From CAZEDU01 sp964511185 (lineage in GTDB: Bacteria > Myxococcota > Myxococcia > Myxococcales > Myxococcaceae), in assembly GCA_964511185.1 (NCBI GenBank), contig CAZEDU010000003.1, positions 1-64,000 of the forward strand: a stretch of DNA of 64,000 nucleotides. Direction: 5' to 3'. This document shows positions 52,630 through 60,834 of the stretch, one piece after another (position 1 is the first letter of the stretch; each line of letters opens with the position of its first letter). Below the pieces are notes generated by a model. That model had not been told where the DNA came from, ran no database searches, and saw nothing but the letters and a program-made list of their open reading frames with translations. Position numbers and translations under genes: made by a program.

Positions 52630-55600
52630 ATGGATTGGATAAACGCCGCCACGCTGAGCACGTTGAGGCTGGTCGAGCGGTGGGACGCGCGGCGGCGCGG
52701 CAAGGCCCACGGCCGCGGGCTTCGACCGCGCGCTCTGGCGCCTGGGGCGGTCGTCGCGGGGCGCTATCGGCTCGACGCCGTGTTGGGCGAAGGCGGCATG
52801 GGCCGGGTGTGGCTGGCCGAAGATCAGCTCGAGCATCGGCAGGTGGCGCTCAAGCAAATGCGGGCCGTTGCTCGTGGACCGGGCCCGGTCGCGCGCGAAG
52901 GGAGCGAAGCGGTCGACGCGGGCCTCGACGTGGCCTTCAAGCGCGAGTTCTACACGATGACCAAGCTGCAGCACCCGAACACCATTCAGGTGTTCGACTA
53001 CGGCTTGCTCGAGACCGGTGAACGCTATTTGACGATGGAGGTCGTGCGCGGCAAGGACCTCGCGACCGCGCTGAAGAGCGGCCCCTTCGAGATGAGCCGG
53101 CTGTACCGGGTGCTCATCGAAATGGCGAAGGTCTTGGGGTTCATTCATTCGCGCCTCTACGTTCATTGCGACGTGAAGAGCGAGAACATCAGCGTCACCG
53201 AGCGCGGCGGCATCAAGCTGATGGATTTCGGTTTGATGCACCAGCTCGGCACGCCGGCGGGCGGCGTCCTGAAGGGAACGCCCCATTACATGGCGCCCGA
53301 GGTGCCGCGCGGGGGCGTCATCGACGCGCGCACCGACCTGTATTCGCTCGGGGTCCTCGCGTTCGAGCTCGCCACCGGCCGCTTCCCGTTTCAAGGCAAG
53401 ACCATGATGGAGCTCATCTCGGCCCATCTGAATCAACCGCCACCCCGGCTGCAGCCGCTGCGCAAGGTGCCGCCCGAGCTCGAAGCGTTGGTCCTCAAGC
53501 TCTTGGCGAAGGAGCCGAAGGATCGCTTTCAGAGCACCTCGGAGCTGCTCGCTCACCTGTCGGCCATCTGCGGCCAGTCCGTCGCCGAAGAAGGTTACGT
53601 CGGCCGCACCAGCTATCTGCACTGCGCCGACTTGGTTGGGCGCGACGAAGAGCAGCGAGCGCTCAAGCTGATTCTCGACCGGCTGCTCGAGGGGGACGGG
53701 AAGAGCATTTTCGTCACTGCGCCCGCGGGGATCGGCAAGACGCGCCTTCTGCAGGAGTTCCGGCTCGCGGTGAAGATCGCCGACGTCCCGTTCCTGGTCG
53801 GGCAGTGCCGGGCCGAAGGTCAGGCGCCGATGGCGCCGCTCATCGAAGCGCTCTCGCAGCTGATCCCGTTCGCCCCGCAGGAGGCGAACGAGAAGTTCGG
53901 GCCGATCTTGGCGCGCCTGATTCCGCGTCTGGCGAGCGTGTTGACGCATCCGCCGCGAATGGATCAGCCGCTGCCAGACAAGGTGGTGCTCTTCGAAGCG
54001 CTGCGCGGCTGGCTGTCGGCGATCGCCGAGCGACAGACCTTCATGTTGTGCCTGGAGGATCTGCACTGGGCGGACGCCACGACGCTCGAGTTCATGAACA
54101 TCGTCATTCGGCACTTGGCGGGCACCCGCGGCATGGTGCTCGGCACGTTTCGCTCGAACGAGGTCGATCGGCTCTCGGTGTTGTTCCAGACGGTGGACGA
54201 CAACATCACGCAGCGGCTCGAGCTGGCTCCGCTGACTCGGCAGTACACCGCCACGCTGATCGAGGCGATGCTCAACGGGCTCGAGGTGCCAACCGAGTTC
54301 GTCCAGCGGCTCTACGACGTCACCCAAGGCAACGCCTTCTTCGTGACCGAGACGATGCGCGCGTTCATCGAGCAGGGGACGCTGCAGCTCGAGAACGGGC
54401 GGTGGATCACCAACAAACCGGCGGATCAGATCGACATCGCGCCGACCATCGAGAAGGTGGTCTTGACGCGGCTCGCGACGCTCGACGAGTCGACCTTGTC
54501 GTTCTGCCGGCGGGTGGCGCCGCTCGGCCGACTGCTCGAGCTCAACGTGATGAAGGAGGTCACGGCAGTCCAGGAGGCCGCGCTGTTCGAGACCCTCGAC
54601 CGGCTGATGGAGCGGCAGTTCATTCAGAAGGTCGACGAGAACTACTACTTCTCGCACGACACCGTCCGCTACGCGATCTACGACTCGACGCCGCCCGAAG
54701 AGAAGCGCCGCGCCCACCAAGGCATCGCGGTCGCGCTCGAGCGGGTGCACGCCGCGGCCCTCGACGCGCAGGCGGCGCTGCTCGGCTACCACTACGCGCG
54801 CGGGGAGGACCGGCAGAAGGCGATTGGCTACCTGCTGCGCGCCTCCGAACAGACGCGCGCCAACAACCTGATGCTGCGCACCACCGAGCTCATGGCGCAG
54901 GCGGCCGATCTGATCGAGAGCGGGGAGTACCCCAACCGCGAGAACACCCTGCTTGGCGTCTGGGCCCGCATCGTCGAGGTGGCGACCACGGCGCACCCCA
55001 CCCTGTGCGTCAAGTACGCCGACAAGCTGTTCGAGGCATGGGCCAAGCGCATCGACCTCGAGCGGGCAAAGGAGTCGTTCCACGCCGAGTACCAGCGGCT
55101 GCTCACCCGGCCGCGCTGGTTGGCGCGCCGCAAGCTCGCGCGCATCTGGTCGGACGAGCCGCTCAGCCCGCTCAGCAAGGACTCCGCGCACATCATCCCG
55201 CGCCTGTTCACGTACCGCGCCTTGCAGGGCTTGGGGCTCGCGTCGATTGGCCAGAACGCCCGCGTGCTCGAGGTGTCGGAGCGACAAGCGAAAGACAACC
55301 CGTATCCGGGCCCCTTCCGATCGTCGGCCTTCACCTGCCGGGCGATTCAGCTCTTGCACACCGGTCAGTTCCAGCACCTGGGCGAAGGGGCGCGGCAGGC
55401 GAAGGAAGGCTATGACCTGCACATCGCTCAGGTGGGGCTATTGCCCAAGCAGCTGTGGAAGGACCTCACCTGGATTCACCACTTCATCGTGCTCGAGCAG
55501 GCGATGACGGGAAAGCCGCTCGACCTGGACATTTGGAAGGCCGGGCTCGAGCTGTGCGAGAAGCACCAGTTCGGCGATCTGAAATGGTTCCTCAACGCGT

Positions 55601-56358
55601 CGGTGGGCGTCCACGCCGCCCTGGCCGGCGACCCGGTCGAGATGCAGAAGACGTACGACCTGCTCGTCGACCTGATGCGGCGCATGGGCAATCCCCAGAT
55701 GGCCGAGAGCCGCCTGTCGATATGGGTGGGCTTGTTCTGGATACAGCGCCTCGAGCGCGAAGTGGCCGAGGCGGTGGTGGGGCGCGTGGAGTTCTGGTTC
55801 GGCAAGCTCCCGCATGACGCGTGGATGAAGCGCTATGCGCTCACCTTCCGCGCGCTGTTCGAGGCGACCTTCGGACAGAAGGAAAAGGCGCTCAAGATGG
55901 TGGAGGACGCGCTCGCGAGCGCGAGCGACGTGCCCTCGTTCCGCCTCAAGGCGCAGCTGCTCTGCGCCAAGTCGCGGCTCCTGGTGCGCTCGGAACGCGC
56001 TGAAGCGAAGGCCGTCGCGGAGCAGGCCTGGCGCATCGCCACCACGCAGCCCACCGCCACTCCTTGGGACGAGATGGTCGCGCTCCGCACGTTGGCCGAA
56101 GCGCTCGAGGGGCCCGCGGCGGTCGAGCACGCGGAGCGGAGCATCGCCGTCGCGCGCGAATGGAAGCAAGGCTTCCACGAAGGGCTCGCGCAGTTCACCT
56201 TGGCGCGCGCCGCGCTGAAGCTCGACCGAGCGCGGGCGGGCGCGGCTTTGGAGGAAGCCGAGCGGCTGCTCAAGGAGTACAAGGCCGAGCAGTGGCTGCA
56301 GCGGCTCGAGCAGTTCCGTCTGCGGGCGGCGTCGGCCGAGAGCCCTGCGGTCGCCTAA
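52630..56358 (+). CDS. Ser/Thr protein kinase fused to AAA ATPase and helical-repeat region
   Basis: A 1242-residue signalling protein. The kinase domain (about residues 45-315) has GEGGMGRV (53-60), VALKQM (Lys75), catalytic VHCDVKSEN (178-186, HCD in place of HRD), MDFG (198-201) and APE. An AAA-type NTPase follows with Walker A APAGIGKT (364-371) and a helical lid. A long TPR-like helical tail covers about 700-1242. This kinase-AAA-TPR layout is frequent in myxobacteria and resembles TOMM-type or STAND kinases. It starts at ATG 52630 (MDWINAATL). The divergent SpoIIE phosphatase and HATPase genes suggest a shared pathway. HCD predicts a non-RD kinase that may not need activation-loop phosphorylation. 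Confidence 0.9.
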   Translation: MDWINAATLSTLRLVERWDARRRGKAHGRGLRPRALAPGAVVAGRYRLDAVLGEGGMGRVWLAEDQLEHRQVALKQMRAVARGPGPVAREGSEAVDAGLDVAFKREFYTMTKLQHPNTIQVFDYGLLETGERYLTMEVVRGKDLATALKSGPFEMSRLYRVLIEMAKVLGFIHSRLYVHCDVKSENISVTERGGIKLMDFGLMHQLGTPAGGVLKGTPHYMAPEVPRGGVIDARTDLYSLGVLAFELATGRFPFQGKTMMELISAHLNQPPPRLQPLRKVPPELEALVLKLLAKEPKDRFQSTSELLAHLSAICGQSVAEEGYVGRTSYLHCADLVGRDEEQRALKLILDRLLEGDGKSIFVTAPAGIGKTRLLQEFRLAVKIADVPFLVGQCRAEGQAPMAPLIEALSQLIPFAPQEANEKFGPILARLIPRLASVLTHPPRMDQPLPDKVVLFEALRGWLSAIAERQTFMLCLEDLHWADATTLEFMNIVIRHLAGTRGMVLGTFRSNEVDRLSVLFQTVDDNITQRLELAPLTRQYTATLIEAMLNGLEVPTEFVQRLYDVTQGNAFFVTETMRAFIEQGTLQLENGRWITNKPADQIDIAPTIEKVVLTRLATLDESTLSFCRRVAPLGRLLELNVMKEVTAVQEAALFETLDRLMERQFIQKVDENYYFSHDTVRYAIYDSTPPEEKRRAHQGIAVALERVHAAALDAQAALLGYHYARGEDRQKAIGYLLRASEQTRANNLMLRTTELMAQAADLIESGEYPNRENTLLGVWARIVEVATTAHPTLCVKYADKLFEAWAKRIDLERAKESFHAEYQRLLTRPRWLARRKLARIWSDEPLSPLSKDSAHIIPRLFTYRALQGLGLASIGQNARVLEVSERQAKDNPYPGPFRSSAFTCRAIQLLHTGQFQHLGEGARQAKEGYDLHIAQVGLLPKQLWKDLTWIHHFIVLEQAMTGKPLDLDIWKAGLELCEKHQFGDLKWFLNASVGVHAALAGDPVEMQKTYDLLVDLMRRMGNPQMAESRLSIWVGLFWIQRLEREVAEAVVGRVEFWFGKLPHDAWMKRYALTFRALFEATFGQKEKALKMVEDALASASDVPSFRLKAQLLCAKSRLLVRSERAEAKAVAEQAWRIATTQPTATPWDEMVALRTLAEALEGPAAVEHAERSIAVAREWKQGFHEGLAQFTLARAALKLDRARAGAALEEAERLLKEYKAEQWLQRLEQFRLRAASAESPAVA

Positions 56359-56363
56359 AGACT

Positions 56364-57347
56364 TCAGGGTTGTCTGCGCGCTCGGGCCTGCGCGACGCGC
56401 ACGCCGAGCAGCACCAGCAGGCCGCCGAGCACCAGCTGCCATACGAGCGGCTCGCCCAACCAAGCGGCGGCCGCGAGCGCGGTGACCACCGGCTGGAGGT
56501 TGGCGAACACCGCCACCTTCGAGGCTTCGCTGCGCGACAGCGCGAAGTACCAGAGCAGATAGGCGACCACCGAGGTGAACAGGCCAATGTAGACGATGGA
56601 GCCGAGAGCGGGCAGCGAGGCGGACGCCAGCCGATCGAACCGCGCGAAGGGGATCGCCGTCGCCGACCAGGCAGCGCCAGCGAGCATGCTCCAGGCGGTG
56701 GTGCGCAGCGGGCCATGCTGCTCGGCGAAGCGTTTGCCTTCGGCGGTGAAGAGGACCCAGGCGCTCACCGCGGCGAGAACCAACAAGTCGCCCATCAGCG
56801 GTTCGAGGTTCTGGTCGAGCCCTTGACCCGTGAGAAGGATCAACACGCCCACGAACGCCAGCGTGATACCGGCGAGCTTCGAGGCGCTCGATTTCTCGCG
56901 GCCCCGCGCCAGCGAATAGAGGTGCACCGCCGCGGGCGTCATAGAGAAGAAGAGCGCGCCGTGCGTGGGGCGGGTGTGCTGCAAGCCGAACAGCAGCACC
57001 CCTTGGTTGATGGGACCGACGAGAAAGCCGAACACGATGAGCCAACCCCAAGTCGCGCGGGGCGGAAAGCGGGGTTTGGGCAGACAGGCCAGCAGCGCGA
57101 TGAAGAGCGCGCTCGACAGCGCCATGCGCAGCAGCAAGACCGTCAATGGATCGAGCTCGAGCAGCGCGCGCTTGGCGGCGAGGAAGTGCAGACCGCTGAT
57201 GACCGTGTGGCAGACCAGCGCGACGTAGACGATGGCGGTCGGGCTGCTGGCGGGCGGCGGCGGGCCTGCAAACGATCCGGCCACCGGGGACAAGGCCCCA
57301 TTCGGTGGAGGGCTCGCGCGAGTCGGGGCGTCGAGGCTCGATTTCAA
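56364..57347 (-). CDS. EamA/DMT-superfamily transporter
   Basis: A 327-residue membrane protein with about ten helices in two EamA repeats. IVYVALVCHTVISGLHFLAAKRALLELDPLTVLLLRM (first repeat) and GLFTSVVAYLLWYFALSRSEASKVAVFANLQPVVTALAAAAWLGEPL (second repeat, with the conserved LxPV and GE) are typical. The family exports amino acids, nucleosides or drugs. The start is a TTG at 57347 overlapping the stop of the FAD oxidase gene (TTGA), which implies translational coupling; a GTG further in is another option. It could export the product made by the enzymes around it (inference). Confidence 0.78.
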   Translation of the reverse strand: MKSSLDAPTRASPPPNGALSPVAGSFAGPPPPASSPTAIVYVALVCHTVISGLHFLAAKRALLELDPLTVLLLRMALSSALFIALLACLPKPRFPPRATWGWLIVFGFLVGPINQGVLLFGLQHTRPTHGALFFSMTPAAVHLYSLARGREKSSASKLAGITLAFVGVLILLTGQGLDQNLEPLMGDLLVLAAVSAWVLFTAEGKRFAEQHGPLRTTAWSMLAGAAWSATAIPFARFDRLASASLPALGSIVYIGLFTSVVAYLLWYFALSRSEASKVAVFANLQPVVTALAAAAWLGEPLVWQLVLGGLLVLLGVRVAQARARRQP

Positions 57348-58816
57348 GGGGGCCGCACGTTCTGGTTGACGCGAAACAGGTTTCGCGGGTCGAAGCGCTG
57401 CTTCAGCGCGATGAGCCGGGCGAGGTTGCGCGAACCATACGCGGCGTGCACGCGCGCTTCTCCTTCTTCCTCGGTGAGGTAATTGACGTACACGCCGCCC
57501 GTCGCGAAAGGTTTGACTGCAGCTCCGAACGCGCGGGCCCAAGCCACCTCGCCGTCCGCTTCGCTCGGCGCTTCCCACGAGGCGGTCGCGTTGAAGACGA
57601 ACCGCGCGTCGCGGTGCCCGACCGCGGTGTCAGTCTCACCGACCCGGCCCATGGCGCCGCCGAGCTGAAAGAGCAGCACAGCGGTGTGCGGAGAGCGAAT
57701 GCGAAGGCCGTGCTCGATGAAGGTGTCGTACGAAGCGGCGGTCAGCGCGCGCAGGTACTCCGACTTCCAATAGTAGTGACGCCCGGGCGGTTGCCCCGCG
57801 TCGAGCATGCGCTGGTGCTCGAGGAAGGGCTTGGGGCGAATCGTATCGAGCAGCGGCGGCCCCAAGGCATCGAGCGCGGCCAGGTGTTTTCTTCCCTCGT
57901 CCGGCGGCCCCGCGTAGCACACCGCCACGCAGCCGACGTGGCGCCCGTGCAGCTCGGGAGGAAACGCCGGCAACGCCGGGGCGCGCCGCATGAAGAACAG
58001 ACAGGTCAGCTCGTCGGGCGCCTCGTCGGTGAGGCGCTGAAAGCGCGCGAGCACTTCGCGGCCGCGCTCGAGCGGGTAGACCGCCATGCCCGCGAGCACG
58101 GTGGGGCCGACTGGCTGAGATTGGTATTCGAACGAGGTGACGATGCCGAAGTTGCCGCCCCCGCCGCGCAGCGCCCAGAACAGGTCCGGGTTCGACTCGG
58201 CCGAGACCCGCTGCAGCTGGGCGCCGGCGGTCACCACGTCCAGCGAGACGACGTTGTCGCACGCGTAGCCGTACTTCCGCGTTAGCCACCCGAGCCCGCC
58301 CCCCAAGGTGAGCCCGGCGATGCCGGTGGTCGAGACGATGCCGCCGGGAACTGCGCGGCCGAACAGCTGCGTCTCCGGGTCGACGTCTCCCCAGGAGCAG
58401 CCAGGCTGGGCCCACACCCGGCCGCTCTGCGGGTCGCAGCGCACGCCTTTGAGCGTCGAGAGGTCGATGAGCACTCCTTGATCTGCCAGCGAAGTGCCCG
58501 CGACGCTGTGGCCGCCGCCGCGCACCGAGAAGACGAGGCCATGCTCCTCGACGAAGCGCAGCGCCTCGACGACGTCGGCCGCGCCGCGGCATTGCACGAT
58601 GACCGCGGGTCGATGCGTGATGCGGGCGTTCCAGATCTTGCGAGCCGAATCGTAGCCGTCGAGATCGGGCGTGAGCACCAGCCCGCGCAGCCGCCGCGCG
58701 AGGCCGTGCAGCGCGCTCGGCGGGAGCGACGCCGAACCACCCTCGAGGTGAGCGATGCGAATGTCGTTCGGCACGCGCGAGCTCTGGGGCCGACGGCGCC
58801 CGGCGATGACAGACAT
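57344..58816 (-). CDS. BBE-type FAD-linked oxidase (VAO/berberine-bridge family)
   Basis: A 490-residue flavoenzyme. FAD binds covalently through His103 in SVRGGGHSVAG. The second covalent site seen in berberine-bridge enzymes (a Cys before TxG) is IVSTTG here, so only mono-covalent flavin is expected. GGGLGWLTRKYGYACDNVVS and the C-terminal BBE segment (NYLTEEEGEARVHAAYG, LKQRFDPRNLFRVNQN) are both present. Members oxidise sugars, alkaloids or peptide-type metabolites with O2. No signal peptide is seen, so it is probably cytoplasmic. It may tailor a secondary metabolite, given the NRPS gene nearby. Confidence 0.85.
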   Translation of the reverse strand: MSVIAGRRRPQSSRVPNDIRIAHLEGGSASLPPSALHGLARRLRGLVLTPDLDGYDSARKIWNARITHRPAVIVQCRGAADVVEALRFVEEHGLVFSVRGGGHSVAGTSLADQGVLIDLSTLKGVRCDPQSGRVWAQPGCSWGDVDPETQLFGRAVPGGIVSTTGIAGLTLGGGLGWLTRKYGYACDNVVSLDVVTAGAQLQRVSAESNPDLFWALRGGGGNFGIVTSFEYQSQPVGPTVLAGMAVYPLERGREVLARFQRLTDEAPDELTCLFFMRRAPALPAFPPELHGRHVGCVAVCYAGPPDEGRKHLAALDALGPPLLDTIRPKPFLEHQRMLDAGQPPGRHYYWKSEYLRALTAASYDTFIEHGLRIRSPHTAVLLFQLGGAMGRVGETDTAVGHRDARFVFNATASWEAPSEADGEVAWARAFGAAVKPFATGGVYVNYLTEEEGEARVHAAYGSRNLARLIALKQRFDPRNLFRVNQNVRPP

Positions 58817-58946
58817 AACGAGGCTAGCCCTACGTCAAAGGTGGCGCAATGAATGGGCTCAGGTGCGAGAAGATCGACGCATGCCTACATCGCGCTGCGC
58901 ACCATGCCACGTTCATGATGTGGAAATGAGCGCGTGCTAGCGTTGA

Positions 58947-58962
58947 TGGCACCGACAGCGCT
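58947..58962 (+). promoter_or_regulatory. Sigma-54-type promoter candidate upstream of amidohydrolase
   Basis: TGGCAC-CGACA-GCGCT has a perfect -24 box and correct GG-N10-GC spacing, though the -12 box lacks the TT of TTGC. Transcription would start near 58973, which supports the inner GTG start at 59017 over the GTG at 58978. Confidence 0.45.
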
Positions 58963-59016
58963 CGTGCTTCGCCTTTCGTGTCGACGTCCTCTCGTGTTCT
59001 CGCCGGAGCGATAGAC

Positions 59017-60690
59017 GTGCTCGATCTCATCTTGAAGAACGGAACCATCGTCGATGGTTCGGGTGGTCCGCGGTACGAAGCCGACGTCGGCATCTCGCAG
59101 GGGCGCATCGTTCGCATCGGGAAAGGGCTGGGCGAGGCCAAGCGCATTCTCGACGTCAAAGGGCTGGTGGTGGCGCCGGGGTTCATCGACCCTCACACGC
59201 ACTACGACGCGCAGATCTGCTGGGATCCGGGCATCACCCCTTCGTCGTGGAACGGTGTCACGACGGTGATCATGGGCAACTGCGGCGTTGGCGTGGCGCC
59301 GTGCCGGCCCGAGATGCGCGAGCAGGTGGCTTCGGACTTGGCGAACATCGAGTCCATTCCAATGGAGACGCTGAAGCAGGGCGTCACTTGGGAGTGGACC
59401 ACCTTCCCGGAGTACATGGCCGCCGCGGCGCGCCGGAAGAGCAAAATCAACCTGGGCTTTCTGGTGCCGCTCGCCCCCGCGCGGCAGTTCGTGATGGGCG
59501 CCACTGCCGGCGAGCGGGCCGCCACCGAGGCCGAAACCGCGGGCATCGCGAAGCTGCTCGAGGAGGCGATGCGCGCGGGCGCGATGGGCTACTCGGTCAG
59601 CCTCTTCCCGCAGCACCTGGTGGCGTACGGCAAGCCGCTCAACTCGATGCTCGCCAGCCAAGACGAGTTTCGCGCGTACAGCCGCGTGCTCAAGAGCGTC
59701 GGCCGCGGTGTGGCGGAGCTGGCGCTGACCGAGGGCCCGGGCATGCTCGCGCCCAAGGAGCACGCGCTGCTCGACCTCCTGCTCAACGAGAGCGGCCGGC
59801 CGGTGACGTGGGCGTTCTTGCTCACGCGGGAGGACAAGCCCGGCTCGTGCCTGTCGACGTTGGAGGAAGCCGACGGGTTGATTCGCCGCGGGGCGCTCCC
59901 GCAGATCAGCGTGAAGCCGCTCCTCATCGGAATCGACCTGCGAAAGCCGTTCGTCTTGGGCGCGCTGCCGGTCTGGCGCCAGGCGTTCAACAAATCGGTC
60001 GCCGAACAGATCGCGTTGTACCGCTCGCAGGGTTTCCGTGCCGAGTTCCGAGAGAACATCAAGACGGCGCTCGTGTTCACCGGCCGGTGGGACGCGATAG
60101 AGGTTCAGAACGTGGGCAGCGACGCCTTGGCGCGCTACCGGAATCGTACGGTCGCGGAGATCGCCAAGGAGCGCCGGGCGGATCCGCTCGACACGTTCCT
60201 CGACCTGGCGATTGAGGACGCGCTGGAGCTCGAGTACACGTTGCCCTTGTTCAACACGGGCGACGAGGAGCTGGCGAAGCTGCTCAACGACTCGCGCACG
60301 CTGATCGGCTTGGCCGACGGCGGCGCCCATGTCGACTTGATGTGTGATTCCGGGTACGGCACGTTCTTCCTCGCCACTTGGGTCCGCGAGCGGAAGATCA
60401 TGTCGCTGGAGGCTGGGGTTCGGCGGCTGACCTCCGAGCCGGCCAAGTTGTTTGGTATCGCCGATCGTGGGTTGGTGCGCGAAGGCCTCGCGGCGGATCT
60501 GCTCGTGTTCGACCCAGATCGCGTGGGATCGCCGAAGAAAGGGGAGCTGCAGCGAGACCTCCCCGGCGGCGCGCGCCGACTGGTCGTGAAGTCGACCGGG
60601 CTGCGCTACACCTTCGTCAACGGTGAGCTGATCGCCGAGGACGGCGAGTTGACGTCGGCGATGCCTGGACAAGTCGTTCGTCCGAGCTGA
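59017..60690 (+). CDS. N-acyl-D-amino-acid deacylase-family amidohydrolase
   Basis: A 557-residue metal-dependent amidohydrolase. It has GFIDPHTHYDAQ (His60, His62) and MGNCGVGVAP with Cys89, the bridging Cys of D-aminoacylases. The C-terminal GLADGGAHVDL holds the metal Asp region. However, the two internal His of classic D-aminoacylases (in THM and SHLK segments) are missing: GVAELALTEG and VTWAFLLTRED stand in those places. It may therefore act on another amide or be changed in metal content. The GTG at 59017 has a GGAG site 8 bases upstream. No signal peptide. Placed beside NRPS-linked oxidases, it may process an acylated D-amino acid intermediate. Confidence 0.75.
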   Translation: MLDLILKNGTIVDGSGGPRYEADVGISQGRIVRIGKGLGEAKRILDVKGLVVAPGFIDPHTHYDAQICWDPGITPSSWNGVTTVIMGNCGVGVAPCRPEMREQVASDLANIESIPMETLKQGVTWEWTTFPEYMAAAARRKSKINLGFLVPLAPARQFVMGATAGERAATEAETAGIAKLLEEAMRAGAMGYSVSLFPQHLVAYGKPLNSMLASQDEFRAYSRVLKSVGRGVAELALTEGPGMLAPKEHALLDLLLNESGRPVTWAFLLTREDKPGSCLSTLEEADGLIRRGALPQISVKPLLIGIDLRKPFVLGALPVWRQAFNKSVAEQIALYRSQGFRAEFRENIKTALVFTGRWDAIEVQNVGSDALARYRNRTVAEIAKERRADPLDTFLDLAIEDALELEYTLPLFNTGDEELAKLLNDSRTLIGLADGGAHVDLMCDSGYGTFFLATWVRERKIMSLEAGVRRLTSEPAKLFGIADRGLVREGLAADLLVFDPDRVGSPKKGELQRDLPGGARRLVVKSTGLRYTFVNGELIAEDGELTSAMPGQVVRPS

Positions 60691-60717
60691 TCAGCGCAGT
60701 CTTGCCCCCGCTGATCA
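60688..60717. repeat. 9-bp inverted repeat at the amidohydrolase stop
   Basis: TGATCAGCG (60688-60696, containing the stop codon TGA) and CGCTGATCA (60709-60717) are exactly complementary with a 12-base loop. No T-run follows, so it may be an operator or a weak terminator in front of the SolA-like gene. Confidence 0.6.
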
Positions 60718-60733
60718 ACCAGGCGCCCAACGT

Positions 60734-60745
60734 CATACATGTATG
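60734..60745. promoter_or_regulatory. 12-bp palindromic operator-like sequence
   Basis: CATACATGTATG is a perfect palindrome about 18 bases upstream of the -35 candidate of the next promoter. It is AT-rich in a GC-rich genome, as expected for a regulator site. Confidence 0.5.
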
Positions 60746-60762
60746 TCCTGTCGGACGCGCGC

Positions 60763-60790
60763 TTGGGCCTTCGACTTCCGACGATATAGT
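60763..60790 (+). promoter_or_regulatory. Sigma-70-type promoter candidate for the SolA-NRPS unit
   Basis: TTGGGC (60763-60768) and TATAGT (60785-60790) are separated by 16 bases. They lie 45 bases before the ATG at 60835. Confidence 0.55.
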
Positions 60791-60834
60791 TTGCTCCGCG
60801 CGCAAGCGCTGGTGCCGCCGTCACAGGGGATCCG

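Noticed and set aside
49963..55422. 1819-codon minus-strand reading through the kinase gene
   Set aside because: Above 52464 it is antisense to the kinase and low-complexity; the phosphatase starts at 52464.
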